Of a stretch of DNA of 64,000 nucleotides, positions 56,604 to 64,000 are shown piece by piece (positions within the stretch are counted from its first letter, which is position 1; every line of letters starts with the position of its first letter). This DNA comes from CAXNKG01 sp964202965 (GTDB lineage: Bacteria; Acidobacteriota; Vicinamibacteria; Vicinamibacterales; UBA2999): assembly GCA_964202965.1 (NCBI GenBank), contig CAXNKG010000004.1, forward strand, positions 67,861 to 131,860, in the 5' to 3' direction. Below the pieces are notes generated by a model that was not told the DNA's origin, ran no database searches, and saw nothing but the letters and a program-made list of their open reading frames with translations. Both the position numbers and the translations under genes were made by a program.

Positions 56604-58031
56604 ATGAGGTGTCTGGCAGTCTGTCAGACCGAGCTGGTCATCAGAATGCTCGACGAGGTTCTGCTGCCCAGCTTCGAGGTCGAGTACCTCGTCGAGAGCA
56701 AGCCGGTCGCCCGCCGCCTGCACGAGGCTGGCTTCAACGTCACGGGCGCCGATCCGCGCCGCACCGATACCTATCTCAAGGCCGACCTCACCCCCGGAAC
56801 CTGCATCATCGTCGAGGACAACGGTCGCAAGAGCCTCCGGAAGATCGTGGAAGCGATTCGCGACGCCGGCGGCACGCTGGTGTACGTGCTGGCCGTCGGG
56901 ATTTCGGACTTCCGGAAACGCGAGGAGGAGCTCAAGTCGCAGTATCCGGAGCTGAACTACCTGGCGCTCTCGGAACTCTTCGGCCATCCGCTGCTCACGG
57001 AGTTCAGCCGCTCAATCACCCGCCTCAAGGTGCAGCAGTATCAGCGGTTCCTGAGCGACGCCGATCGCGTTCTGATCCTGCTCCACAACGAACCCGACCC
57101 CGACGCGCTCGCCAGCGGTCTCGCGCTGCGGAACATCCTCCGCCGGACGCGGCAGACCGCGATCATCGGCGCGCTTCAGGGCGTAACGCGGCCGGAAAAC
57201 GTCCGCATGGTGAACCTCCTCGACATCCATGTCGAGCCCGTCACGGCCGATCAGGTCGCCGGCTTCGACCGGGTGGCCATGGTTGACGTGCAGCCTCACT
57301 ACTTCGGCGGCGTCATCGACAAAGTGGACCTCGTCATCGATCACCACCCCGAGCAGCCGGGCTACAGTGCCGTCTTCAAGGACATCCGGACCGACTACGG
57401 CTCGACGTCGACGATCCTGACCGACCACCTGCGCGCGGTCGACACCAACATTTCCGAACGGACCGCCACGGCACTGCTCTACGCCATCAAGTCCGACACG
57501 CTGTTCTTCAACCGGCAGGCGAATCGTGTCGACATCGACGCGTTCTCGTACCTCTATCCCCTGGCCGACGCGGCGCTCATCCGGAAGATGGAAGGGGCCG
57601 AAATCACGATGGAGCGGCTCGAGTACGTACTCAAGGCGCAGCAGCAGGGCAGCCTCGTCGAGCAGGTCTTCTGTGCGTTCCTCGGGACCACGCCGCGTGA
57701 GGACTTCATTCCGTATGTGGCGGATTTCTACCTGCAACTCGAGAACGTGAAGTGGACGATCGTGTCGGGGATCGTCAATGACTCGCTGATTGTCTCGGTG
57801 CGCAACCTCGGCTACTCACGCAACGCGGGCGAATTCGTGCGGAAGTATTTCGCTGATATCGGCAGTGCCGGCGGACACCGGGCCATGGCGAAAGCCGTGG
57901 TGCCGCTGCGGGCGTTCCGCGAGAAGCACGGCAACCTCAATGCGGACGGCTTCACCGACCGCGTTCTCGCGATGGCGCTCGAGTTCCTCCACGAACACCA
58001 GCCGGCGGACAAGAAGCTCGTGAAGGCGTAG
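56604..58031 (+). CDS. TrkA-N-like domain fused to a DHH/DHHA1 phosphoesterase
   Basis: 475 residues. Residues 1-130 resemble a Rossmann-type TrkA-N domain (LPSFEVEYLVESKPVARRLHEAG, GTCIIVEDNGRKSLRKIVEAIRDAGGTLVYVLA). Residues 140-460 are a DHH phosphoesterase: VLILLHNEPDPDALASGLAL, DVQPHYFGG, LVIDHHPEQPGY and the DHHA1 GGHRAMAKA. DHHA1 enzymes cleave nanoRNA or cyclic di-AMP; the N-terminal nucleotide-binding domain suggests regulation. The ATG at 56604 is the first; an ATG at 56646 is an alternative. Divergent from the VWA gene, with TATACT at 56547 as a possible -10. Confidence 0.87.
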   Translation: MRCLAVCQTELVIRMLDEVLLPSFEVEYLVESKPVARRLHEAGFNVTGADPRRTDTYLKADLTPGTCIIVEDNGRKSLRKIVEAIRDAGGTLVYVLAVGISDFRKREEELKSQYPELNYLALSELFGHPLLTEFSRSITRLKVQQYQRFLSDADRVLILLHNEPDPDALASGLALRNILRRTRQTAIIGALQGVTRPENVRMVNLLDIHVEPVTADQVAGFDRVAMVDVQPHYFGGVIDKVDLVIDHHPEQPGYSAVFKDIRTDYGSTSTILTDHLRAVDTNISERTATALLYAIKSDTLFFNRQANRVDIDAFSYLYPLADAALIRKMEGAEITMERLEYVLKAQQQGSLVEQVFCAFLGTTPREDFIPYVADFYLQLENVKWTIVSGIVNDSLIVSVRNLGYSRNAGEFVRKYFADIGSAGGHRAMAKAVVPLRAFREKHGNLNADGFTDRVLAMALEFLHEHQPADKKLVKA

Positions 58032-58036
58032 GGGGG

Positions 58037-58063
58037 CTGGGGTTCCTGGGGTTCCTAGAGTGC
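58037..58063. repeat. Nonamer repeat (CTGGGGTTC), inverse of the 41.7-kb array
   Basis: Two CTGGGGTTC units and a decayed CTAGAGTGC span the convergent spacer and the PLP gene stop codon. Read on the other strand they are rotations of the ACCCCAGGA unit at 41656-41718. Confidence 0.7.
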
Positions 58064-59158
58064 TGACAAGCCCTGCTCGACGTCGGCGAGGATGTCTTCG
58101 GCGGCTTCGCAGCCGACGCTGAAGCGGATAAAGCCCTCCCCCACCGAGTCGCTCCCCCAGCGCGCGCGCCGCTCGGCGATCGAGTGGACACCGCCAAAGC
58201 TTGTCGCCTGCCGGACCAGCGCCAGCGCTCCGAGAAAGGCCTCGGCCCGTTCCCGGCTTTCCAGATCGAAACTGACGAGGCTTCCATAGCCGCGCATCTG
58301 CCGCGCGGCGACGCCATGTCCGGGGTGCGCCGGCAGGCCCGGATAGTGCACCGCCGACACCCGTCGATGGCCCGCCAGTGCCGCCGCCAGCCGGCCGGCG
58401 GTGTCGCACTGCCGCGTCAGACGCACGGGCAATGTCGGGAGAGACCGGTGTGCGAGCCACACTTCCATCGGTCCCGGAATGGCGCCGTGATGGGTCCGCC
58501 ACGCCCGCAGGGCCTCCGCCCGCGTGTCGTCGCCGGTGGCCACATGTCCGAGGATGACGTCGCTGTGGCCGCTGATCGCCTTTGTATCCGACGCGACCAC
58601 ATACGTCGCGCCGAGCGCCAGCGGCTGCTGCAGGTACGGCGTCGCGGTGGTGTTGTCGACGACGACCAGCACGCCCTTGGCGCGGGCGGCATCGGCAATG
58701 ACGCGAATGTCGCACACGTCGAGCAGCGGATTGCTCGGCGTTTCAAGCCAGACAAGCCTGGCGCCGTCGAGCATCTCCAGGGCCGCGCTGCCGCGCGTCG
58801 GAGCCAGCCGCACCTTCACGCCCGCCGGCTCGAGCCAGGAACCGGCCAGCCGGCGCACCGCGTAATACGAATCGGCCGGCAGGACGATCGTGTCGCCTGG
58901 CTTCGTGGCAACCCCAAGCACCGCGGCAACGGCGGCCATCCCGGAGGCGAACGCCACGGCGTGCCCGCCCTCCAGCAGCCCCAACGCCGACTCCCAGGCC
59001 GTCCACGTCGGATTGTGAAAACGCCCATAGGTCAGCTGGTGCTCCGACGGCTGGCCGGGAGTCGTGTAGGTCGATGAAAACTGGGGGCCGTTGAGGAACG
59101 TTCCGGGTTCCGTGTTCCGACGGAATCCGGCGTGGACGAATTCAGTGTCTCGGTGCAT
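58055..59158 (-). CDS. PLP-dependent trans-sulfuration enzyme (cystathionine gamma-synthase/lyase family)
   Basis: 367 residues: TEFVHAGFRRN, FSSTYTTPGQPSEHQLTYGRFHNPTWTAWESALGLLEGG in shortened form, AVAFASGMAAVAAVLG, TPSNPLLDVCDI, VVVDNTTATPYLQQP, the PLP lysine in ASDTKAISGHSDVILGHV, and GFIRFSVGCEAAEDILADVEQGL. It makes or cleaves cystathionine or a related thioether. The ATG at 59158 is chosen; the frame upstream lacks family similarity and overlaps the patatin-like gene. The exact reaction cannot be distinguished by eye. Confidence 0.9.
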   Translation of the reverse strand: MHRDTEFVHAGFRRNTEPGTFLNGPQFSSTYTTPGQPSEHQLTYGRFHNPTWTAWESALGLLEGGHAVAFASGMAAVAAVLGVATKPGDTIVLPADSYYAVRRLAGSWLEPAGVKVRLAPTRGSAALEMLDGARLVWLETPSNPLLDVCDIRVIADAARAKGVLVVVDNTTATPYLQQPLALGATYVVASDTKAISGHSDVILGHVATGDDTRAEALRAWRTHHGAIPGPMEVWLAHRSLPTLPVRLTRQCDTAGRLAAALAGHRRVSAVHYPGLPAHPGHGVAARQMRGYGSLVSFDLESRERAEAFLGALALVRQATSFGGVHSIAERRARWGSDSVGEGFIRFSVGCEAAEDILADVEQGLSAL

Positions 59159-59168
59159 TGGGGTCCTG

Positions 59169-60323
59169 TCAGCGTGGCAGGTCGGCGGCCGGTCCAGACA
59201 CCTGCGCCAGCCGCTCGCCGCTGGCGCCAACGATCGGCTCGATGAACTGGAGATAGGCATCGTCGTACGCCCGGCTCATGACCTCGCCGAGATCCTGCCG
59301 GCGGTCGGACGCCTCGTCATAGGCCCCGTCGAAATCGAACGGGCCTACCGGGTTGTGGGAGGGCGCAATCAGATAGACCGAATCGAACCGCAGGCGCGAC
59401 ATCTCGGCCGCATCGCGAAGGGATGCCGATTCGGCCGCGGCAAGAAAATCGCCCAGCCGGTGCCGCAGTTCCAGCCGCAGGGCGCGCAGTCGGTGCGGCA
59501 CCTGAGGCGCGGCGACGCCGCTGACGAGAATGGCCTGGGAGACCCCCGCCGCGGCCAGTTCCTCGAGCAGCCGGATGCACGCGCCGGGGCGATCGCACAG
59601 CCGGTGCGTCTCCCCCCGCCAGTAGCTTTCGACACTGAACGACAGCGGGTACGGGTCGCAGACGAGCGGCGGCGTCAGTGCGGCGGCGACGAGATCGAAG
59701 GTGTGCTCGGCGCCGCCACCGGCGAGGTCAAGCGCCTCCGATCGCCGCTCGGTCCCGGGCCTCGCCGCCAAAAATTCGCGGCGATACGGCTCGCGGAGCA
59801 GCGCGCCCACCACGTCGCGGTGCGCGTCGAGGTCCGTGGCGATAATCATGAGCTCCCGGAACCCGGGCTGCCCCAGACTCTCCGACAGCACTTCGGCGTA
59901 TCGCCGGCTCAGCGCCGCACTCGTGGACGGCGCCGCCGGGTCTCCCCCGCGCAGCAGCTTCCACAGCGCCGCCTCGAAGGCGGCGCGGATCCGGCCGGCG
60001 TCAATCGGCGCGCCCAGCAGCCGCCAGAGACCCGACCCGGCAGCGCGGCGGCGTCCCGCTCCCCGTGCCGGCCACGGCCACCGCCAGCGGTAGAACCGGC
60101 GGACACCGGCGGCTCGCCAGATGCCATCGTCTTCCCAGAGCTGCGCGCCGCCGTCAATCGCGGCCAGCGCCGCCGCCGCCGCGCCGGCGCCATGCCCGGC
60201 GACCACGTCGATCTTGACGCCCGCTTCCTGAAGCGCGCGCAGCACACCGGCGTGATAGGCGCCGTGCGCGCCGGTGCCGCAGAGCACCAGCGCGGTCCGA
60301 CGCTCAGGAGAATAGGGCTGCAC
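59169..60323 (-). CDS. Patatin-like protein lacking the nucleophilic serine
   Basis: 384 residues, GTG start. The patatin glycine-rich start is clear (ALVLCGTGAHGAYHAGVLRALQEAGVKIDVV), but the nucleophile elbow GxSxG reads GHGAG (43-47), with Gly at the serine position, and no DGG/DGA catalytic aspartate is recognisable. A later block FRELMIIATDLDAHRDVV and the C-terminal FDSVYLIAPSHNP keep the fold. It may be a non-catalytic binder. It lies two bases after greA on the same strand. Confidence 0.7.
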   Translation of the reverse strand: MQPYSPERRTALVLCGTGAHGAYHAGVLRALQEAGVKIDVVAGHGAGAAAAALAAIDGGAQLWEDDGIWRAAGVRRFYRWRWPWPARGAGRRRAAGSGLWRLLGAPIDAGRIRAAFEAALWKLLRGGDPAAPSTSAALSRRYAEVLSESLGQPGFRELMIIATDLDAHRDVVGALLREPYRREFLAARPGTERRSEALDLAGGGAEHTFDLVAAALTPPLVCDPYPLSFSVESYWRGETHRLCDRPGACIRLLEELAAAGVSQAILVSGVAAPQVPHRLRALRLELRHRLGDFLAAAESASLRDAAEMSRLRFDSVYLIAPSHNPVGPFDFDGAYDEASDRRQDLGEVMSRAYDDAYLQFIEPIVGASGERLAQVSGPAADLPR

Positions 60324-60325
60324 GC

Positions 60326-60793
60326 CTACTCGAGATCGTGGATGGTGATGACCTTGATGAGATCGAAGCGGCGCGGACCGTTGGGGGTGACGACCTTGAC
60401 CTCATCGCCTTCCTCTTTGTTCAGGAAGGCGCGGCCGATCGGAGACGAGGTCGAGATCATGCCCTTGTCGAAATCGGCATCCTCTGGCATGACGAGCTGA
60501 TACACGACCGGCTCGCCACTCTCGTCGCGAAGGTGGACGGTCGAGCCGAATCCCGCGCGATCGTGCGGGATGCGATCCAGATTGATCATCGAGATCTCGC
60601 CGACACGCTTCTTCAGCATGGCGATCTGCGAGTTGACGATCGTCTGCCGCTCCTTGGCAGCCTTGTACTCGGCATTCTCACGAAGATCGCCCAGCTCCCG
60701 TGCGCGCTGGATCTCCCTGGGGAGATCGACCTTCAGCTCGCGCTCGAGCACCGCAATCTGGTCGTAAAAACGCTTGAGGATGCGCTCCTTCAT
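60326..60793 (-). CDS. greA: Transcription elongation factor GreA
   Basis: Rescues backtracked RNA polymerase. 155 residues: a coiled coil (MKERILKRFYDQIAVLERELKVDLPREIQRARELGDLRENAEYKAAKERQ in part) with the acidic tip LGDLRENAEY, and a C-terminal FKBP-like domain (GSTVHLRDESGEPVVYQLVMPEDADF; ISTSSPIGRAFLNKEEGDEV). The ATG at 60793 is the family start; the open frame upstream runs through the heptamer repeat and is not real. Divergent from the TrmH-type gene. Confidence 0.94.
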   Translation of the reverse strand: MKERILKRFYDQIAVLERELKVDLPREIQRARELGDLRENAEYKAAKERQTIVNSQIAMLKKRVGEISMINLDRIPHDRAGFGSTVHLRDESGEPVVYQLVMPEDADFDKGMISTSSPIGRAFLNKEEGDEVKVVTPNGPRRFDLIKVITIHDLE

Positions 60794-60821
60794 CGGAAAA
60801 CTGACTGTAGCATATGGTTGG

Positions 60822-60863
60822 TAGTTGGTAGTTGATAGTCGGTAGTCTGTAGTCTGCAGCCGG
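60822..60863 (+). repeat. Heptamer repeat (TAGTYNG) before a start codon
   Basis: Six 7-base units: TAGTTGG, TAGTTGA, TAGTCGG, TAGTCTG, TAGTCTG, CAGCCGG. They occupy the divergent greA/trmH spacer and end six bases before the ATG at 60870. Confidence 0.85.
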
Positions 60864-60869
60864 TACGTG

Positions 60870-61667
60870 ATGACCATGATTTCGAGCCGTCAGAATCCGC
60901 TCGTCAAGGCGTTTCGTGACCTCGTGCGCACGCCATCGGCCGACGGGACACGGCTCCTGCTCGACGGCGTGCATCTGGTACGCGATGCGCTGGCGGCCGG
61001 CGCCGAGTTCGAGGCCGTCGCCATTACCTCCTCGCACAACGAGAGCGACACGGAAGAAGCGCGGGTCGCCGGTTCGCTTCGAGCCGCCGGCGTCGATGTC
61101 GCGATCGTGAACGACATGGCGTTCGGCGCCATCAGCCCAGTCCGTGCGCCGTCCGGAATCGCCGCGATTGTCCGCCGGGCACCGGTCACGGCGGATGAGA
61201 TCTGCTCCAGGCCCGATGCGTTTGTCGTGGCGGCGACCGACGTGCAGGATCCGGGGAATCTTGGGTCGCTGATCCGCGCCGCCGAAGCCGGCGGCGCGAC
61301 GGGCGTGCTCGTCTGCGGCGCATCGGCAAGCCCCTTCTCGTGGAAAACCGCTCGCGGCAGCATGGGCAGCCTCCTGCGGCTGCCCGTCGCGGACGGCCTC
61401 TCAGTGGGCGAAGCCATCGGCGCCATGCGCCAGTCCGGCGGGCGCATCGTCGCGACGGCGCCGCGCGGCGGGACCTCGCCGGATGACGTCGACTGGCGCG
61501 GGCGCGTGATGCTGCTCCTTGGAGGCGAGGGTCACGGGCTGGGCGAAGCAACGGTATCCAGCGCTGACGCGACGGTCACCATTCCCATGTCGCCGCCCGT
61601 GGAGTCGCTGAATGTCGCGGTGGCCGGAGCCGTGCTCATTTACGCCGCGCGACGGCAACGCCTATGA
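60870..61667 (+). CDS. TrmH/SpoU-family RNA methyltransferase
   Basis: 265 residues: an N-terminal substrate-binding part (SSRQNPLVKAFRDLV, RLLLDGVHLVRDAL) and the trefoil-knot SpoU domain with DVQDPGNLGSLIRAAEAGGATGVLV, LLLGGEGHGLGEA and the C-terminal motif PMSPPVESLNVAVAGAVLIYAARR. It 2'-O-methylates a ribose in rRNA or tRNA; the target is not deducible. Start ATG at 60870 or 60876, behind the heptamer repeat. It overlaps rarA by four bases. Confidence 0.92.
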   Translation: MTMISSRQNPLVKAFRDLVRTPSADGTRLLLDGVHLVRDALAAGAEFEAVAITSSHNESDTEEARVAGSLRAAGVDVAIVNDMAFGAISPVRAPSGIAAIVRRAPVTADEICSRPDAFVVAATDVQDPGNLGSLIRAAEAGGATGVLVCGASASPFSWKTARGSMGSLLRLPVADGLSVGEAIGAMRQSGGRIVATAPRGGTSPDDVDWRGRVMLLLGGEGHGLGEATVSSADATVTIPMSPPVESLNVAVAGAVLIYAARRQRL

Positions 61668-63031
61668 CTGACTCGCTCTTCGACGATGACCAGGGAGACG
61701 AGAGCACTGATGTCGGCCGCTCGACGTCCAGCGGAACCCCGCTCGCCGAGCGGATGCGGCCGCGGACGCTTGACGAAATCGTGGGCCAGGATCACATCCT
61801 GGCTGCCGGCAAGCCGCTCCGCGAAGCGATCGAGCGCGACCTCGTCCAGTCGATCATCTTCTGGGGCCCGCCGGGGACCGGCAAGACCACGCTGGCCCGC
61901 GTCATTGCCGAGATGACGCGCGCGTACTTTGTCCAGTTCAGCGCGGTCCTCTCGAGCATCAAGGAGATTCGCGAGGTCATGGCAGCCGCCGAGATGCGGC
62001 GGCGGCGTTCCGGCCGGCGCACCATCCTGTTCGTGGACGAGATTCATCGCTTCAACAAGGCGCAGCAGGACGCCTTCCTGCCCCGCGTGGAGGCCGGGGA
62101 CATCGTCCTGATCGGCGCGACGACCGAGAACCCGTCGTTTGAAGTCAACGCAGCGCTGCTCTCGCGATCGAAAGTGTTCGTCCTCCAGCCGCTGACCGCA
62201 GCCGACATCGACACCATCCTGCGCCGAGCGCTGACCGACCGGGAGCGAGGACTCGGCGCGGAACCGCTGGTCGTCACCGATGAAGCGATCGGCGCCATCG
62301 CGAACTTTGCAAACGGGGATGCGCGATCGGCCATCAACCTGCTCGAGTTCTCGGCGGCATCCGCCCCCTTTGACGAGCGCGGCACGCGCCAGCTCGGACT
62401 CCAGCAGCTCGAGGAGACGATCAAGCGGCGCGCGCTCCTGTACGACAAGGGGGGCGAGGAGCACTACAACCTCGTCTCGGCGCTCCACAAGTCGATGCGC
62501 AACAGCGACCCCGACGCGGCCGTCTACTGGCTGGCCCGGATGCTCGAGGCCGGCGAGGATCCGCTGTACATCGCACGGCGACTCGTCCGCTTCGCGTCGG
62601 AGGACGTCGGCAACGCCGATCCGCAGGCGCTGACGGTGGCTGTGGCGGCGAAGGAGGCGGCGCACTTCATCGGGATGCCCGAAGGAAACAACGCGCTCGC
62701 CCAGGCCGCCATCTATCTGGCGACCGCCCCGAAGAGCAACGCGGTCTACCGGGCGTATGGCGCGGCGGCAGCCGACGCCCACCAGCAGGCGGCCGACCCG
62801 GTGCCGCTCCACCTGCGGAACGCACCGACGAAGCTCATGAAGCAGCTGGAGTACGGGAAGGGCTACGAGTACGCGCACGACGCGCCGGACGCCGTCGCCG
62901 ATATGTCGTGCCTGCCCGAATCGCTGGCCGGGCGGAAGTACTACAAGCCGACCGAGCGAGGTTTCGAGAAGGAGATTAAGCGGCGCCTCGATGGATGGGA
63001 GGCGATCAAGAGGAAGAAGCGCGAGCCGTAG
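61664..63031 (+). CDS. rarA: Replication-associated recombination protein RarA (MgsA)
   Basis: 455-residue AAA+ clamp-loader-like ATPase: PLAERMRPRTLDEIVGQDHIL, Walker A FWGPPGTGKTTLARVIAE, the FSAVLSSIKEIREVM block, Walker B ILFVDEIHRFNKAQQDAFLP, sensor 1 GATTENPSFEVN, and the C-terminal AHQQAADPVPLHLRNAPTKLMKQLEYGKGYEYAHD. It acts at stalled replication forks. The ATG at 61664 overlaps the upstream methyltransferase stop. Confidence 0.95.
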   Translation: MTDSLFDDDQGDESTDVGRSTSSGTPLAERMRPRTLDEIVGQDHILAAGKPLREAIERDLVQSIIFWGPPGTGKTTLARVIAEMTRAYFVQFSAVLSSIKEIREVMAAAEMRRRRSGRRTILFVDEIHRFNKAQQDAFLPRVEAGDIVLIGATTENPSFEVNAALLSRSKVFVLQPLTAADIDTILRRALTDRERGLGAEPLVVTDEAIGAIANFANGDARSAINLLEFSAASAPFDERGTRQLGLQQLEETIKRRALLYDKGGEEHYNLVSALHKSMRNSDPDAAVYWLARMLEAGEDPLYIARRLVRFASEDVGNADPQALTVAVAAKEAAHFIGMPEGNNALAQAAIYLATAPKSNAVYRAYGAAAADAHQQAADPVPLHLRNAPTKLMKQLEYGKGYEYAHDAPDAVADMSCLPESLAGRKYYKPTERGFEKEIKRRLDGWEAIKRKKREP

Positions 63032-63043
63032 TCAGAACCAGGT

Positions 63044-63068
63044 TACACACCTTCGTGTGTAGTACAAT
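63044..63068 (+). promoter_or_regulatory. VapBC promoter with palindromic operator
   Basis: TACACAC (63044-63050) and GTGTGTA (63055-63061) form a perfect 7-bp inverted repeat with a CTTC spacer. It directly abuts TACAAT (63063-63068), a good -10 box. Transcription would begin near the vapB ATG at 63075, so the mRNA may be leaderless. The operator position suits autorepression by the VapBC complex. Confidence 0.65.
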
Positions 63069-63074
63069 GTGTCG

Positions 63075-63272
63075 ATGGCAACCAACCTTGCGCTCGACGA
63101 CCGGCTCCTGAACGAAGCCTTGAAGATTGGCGGTAAGGCCACGAAGAAAGAAACGGTGAACGAAGCGCTCCGGGAGTTCATCAACCGGCGCAAGCAGGCC
63201 GGAGTGCTCGAGTTGTTCGGGTCAGTCGATTACGACCCCAGGTACGACTACAAGAAGCAGCGCCGGCGGTGA
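63075..63272 (+). CDS. VapB-type antitoxin
   Basis: 65 residues from the ATG at 63075 (a GTG two codons earlier is in frame). ATNLALDDRLLNEALKIGGKATKKETVNEALREFINRRKQ is the ribbon-helix-helix DNA-binding pattern of the VapB/DUF2191 group; the C-terminal tail (LELFGSVDYDPRYDYKKQRRR in part) should wrap the toxin. It represses its own promoter in known systems. It shares one base with the toxin start (TGATG). Confidence 0.9.
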   Translation: MATNLALDDRLLNEALKIGGKATKKETVNEALREFINRRKQAGVLELFGSVDYDPRYDYKKQRRR

Positions 63273-63673
63273 TGGTCCTCGTCGACACCTCGGTATGGTC
63301 GCTGGCGTTGCGGCGACGCGCGCCGGGGCATCCGTCCGTCGATGAACTGGGCCGCCTGATCACCGCCGGCCGCGCCGCCATCATCGGCCCGATCCGGCAG
63401 GAAGTGCTCAGCGGCATCCGCGACGCGACGACGTTCGAGCGCTTGCGGGATCGCCTGGGCGCGTTCCCTGACGAAGCCGTCACCACGGCAGACTACGAGC
63501 AGGCGGCCGAATTCTTCAACACGTGCCGCGCGAAGGGCCTGCAGGGATCGAACACCGACTTCCTCGTGTGCGCGGTATCGGTTCGCCACCGCCTCCCGCT
63601 CCTGACGACCGACGCGGACTTCTCCCGCTATGGAAAAGTGATTCCAGTCGCCCTTCACCCCTTCGGCGCGTAA
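63272..63673 (+). CDS. VapC-type PIN-domain ribonuclease toxin
   Basis: 133 residues from the ATG at 63272. The PIN acidic residues are visible: VLVDTSVWSLAL (first Asp), IIGPIRQEVLSGI (Glu), and GSNTDFLVCAVSVRHRLPLLTTDADFSRY (two Asp). The active site looks complete, so it should be a functional RNase, probably against tRNA or rRNA as in other VapCs. It follows vapB in the same transcript. Confidence 0.92.
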   Translation: MVLVDTSVWSLALRRRAPGHPSVDELGRLITAGRAAIIGPIRQEVLSGIRDATTFERLRDRLGAFPDEAVTTADYEQAAEFFNTCRAKGLQGSNTDFLVCAVSVRHRLPLLTTDADFSRYGKVIPVALHPFGA

Positions 63674-63680
63674 CCGCAGG

Positions 63681-64000
63681 TCAGTTCACCGGCACGAGCC
63701 GCTTCAGCTCTTCGAACCAGTGCTGCACGACCACGAGGTTCTGCGGGGCGGCTTCGGTGCCGCCGCCCTCTTTGATCATGAGGAAGCGCTTCCCGTCGGG
63801 CGCGATGTCGAACGTGCGCCCGTTGCCCTCGTTGGCGAAGAAATACTGGCCCTGGAGCACTCGCGCCGGCGTGCTGCTCCGCCACGACGGTCCGGGCTCC
63901 CTCCGCACGCCCATCAGCGCCTCGTCCGGCGACACGTAGAACAGCTCCTGCCCGTTCCGCGACCACAGCGGCAGCCGCCCGCCGCCGGTCGAGACCTGCC
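63681..64000 (-). CDS. WD40/TolB-like C-terminal end of a larger protein (cut by window edge)
   Basis: The stop is at 63681; the frame stays open to the window edge. The visible end reads ELFYVSPDEALMGVRRE, FDIAPDGKRFLMIKEGGG and VVVQHWFEELKRLVPVN. This is the usual C-terminus of acidobacterial propeller proteins, often fused to a Pkn-type kinase. The N-terminal part is outside the window, so the kinase cannot be confirmed. It is convergent with vapC. Confidence 0.7.
   Translation of the reverse strand, partial: QVSTGGGRLPLWSRNGQELFYVSPDEALMGVRREPGPSWRSSTPARVLQGQYFFANEGNGRTFDIAPDGKRFLMIKEGGGTEAAPQNLVVVQHWFEELKRLVPVN

Noticed and set aside
58160..59158. SAM-type riboswitch for the sulfur amino-acid enzyme
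   Set aside because: The upstream region is coding (patatin-like gene end, ten bases away); no room for a riboswitch.

Overview
The window reads as chromosome from a GC-rich, Gram-negative-type bacterium, most likely an Acidobacteriota of the Vicinamibacteria kind. The reasons are an Oar-like TonB receptor with an N-terminal carboxypeptidase-regulatory domain, a secreted VWFA-type protein, a Pkn-type kinase fused to TPRs, a cytochrome c/PQQ dehydrogenase, an acidobacterial-type S55 protein, and BamD, Mla and PASTA genes. This placement is inferred from gene content; no rRNA is present. Nearly all of the DNA is coding, with many 1-, 4- and 7-base start/stop overlaps.

Left end (1-6070, minus strand): a tryptophan operon in the order leader peptide, aroD, trpE, trpG, trpD, trpC, trpF, trpB (trpB runs off the edge). 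A 30-codon leader ORF with three consecutive Trp codons is followed by a classic terminator/antiterminator pair, so this looks like ribosome-mediated trp attenuation with a shikimate-pathway gene as first structural gene. AroD carries a truncated, degenerate AroE-like tail.

6.1-14.6 kb: an exported S55-type protein, an exported propeller protein, an ECF sigma/anti-sigma pair, a TPR protein and a frameshifted IS1380-family transposase. 14.6-19.2 kb: a TonB-dependent receptor operon with three RidA-like domains in two genes, then a terminator and non-coding DNA. 19.2-25.2 kb: a cytochrome c-PQQ dehydrogenase coupled to an orphan DppBC-type permease pair, a PilX-like pseudopilin gene and a DUF442-like protein. 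25.1-28.6 kb: a large sigma-54 activator and a DUF4399 lipoprotein.

28.7-37.0 kb (plus strand): one long, tightly overlapping run, aroC-def-fmt-rsmB-PASTA-rpe-thioesterase-epimerase-bamD-secreted protein. 37-43 kb: kinase-TPR protein, pgsA, sugar nucleotidyltransferase and phosphohexomutase. 43-48.2 kb: tRNA-Gly, an outer-membrane-like protein, and a nucleoside/sugar-phosphate salvage group (deoC, rpiB, hpt, exported amidohydrolase, upp), then tRNA-Val. The deoC and rpiB products have N-terminal extensions of the type seen on bacterial-microcompartment cargo.

48-56.5 kb (minus strand): membrane and secreted proteins, an MCE/Mla lipid-transport set (mlaD, mlaF, mlaE), uvrB (probable CTG start) and a VWA protein. 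56.6-64 kb: a TrkA-N/DHH phosphoesterase, a PLP sulfur-amino-acid enzyme, a patatin-like protein without its serine, greA, a TrmH-type methyltransferase, rarA, a VapBC pair with a palindromic operator, and the end of a WD40/TolB-like gene. Short tandem repeats with 7- or 9-base periods sit directly in front of several start codons, and a 17-base motif recurs at three gene ends.
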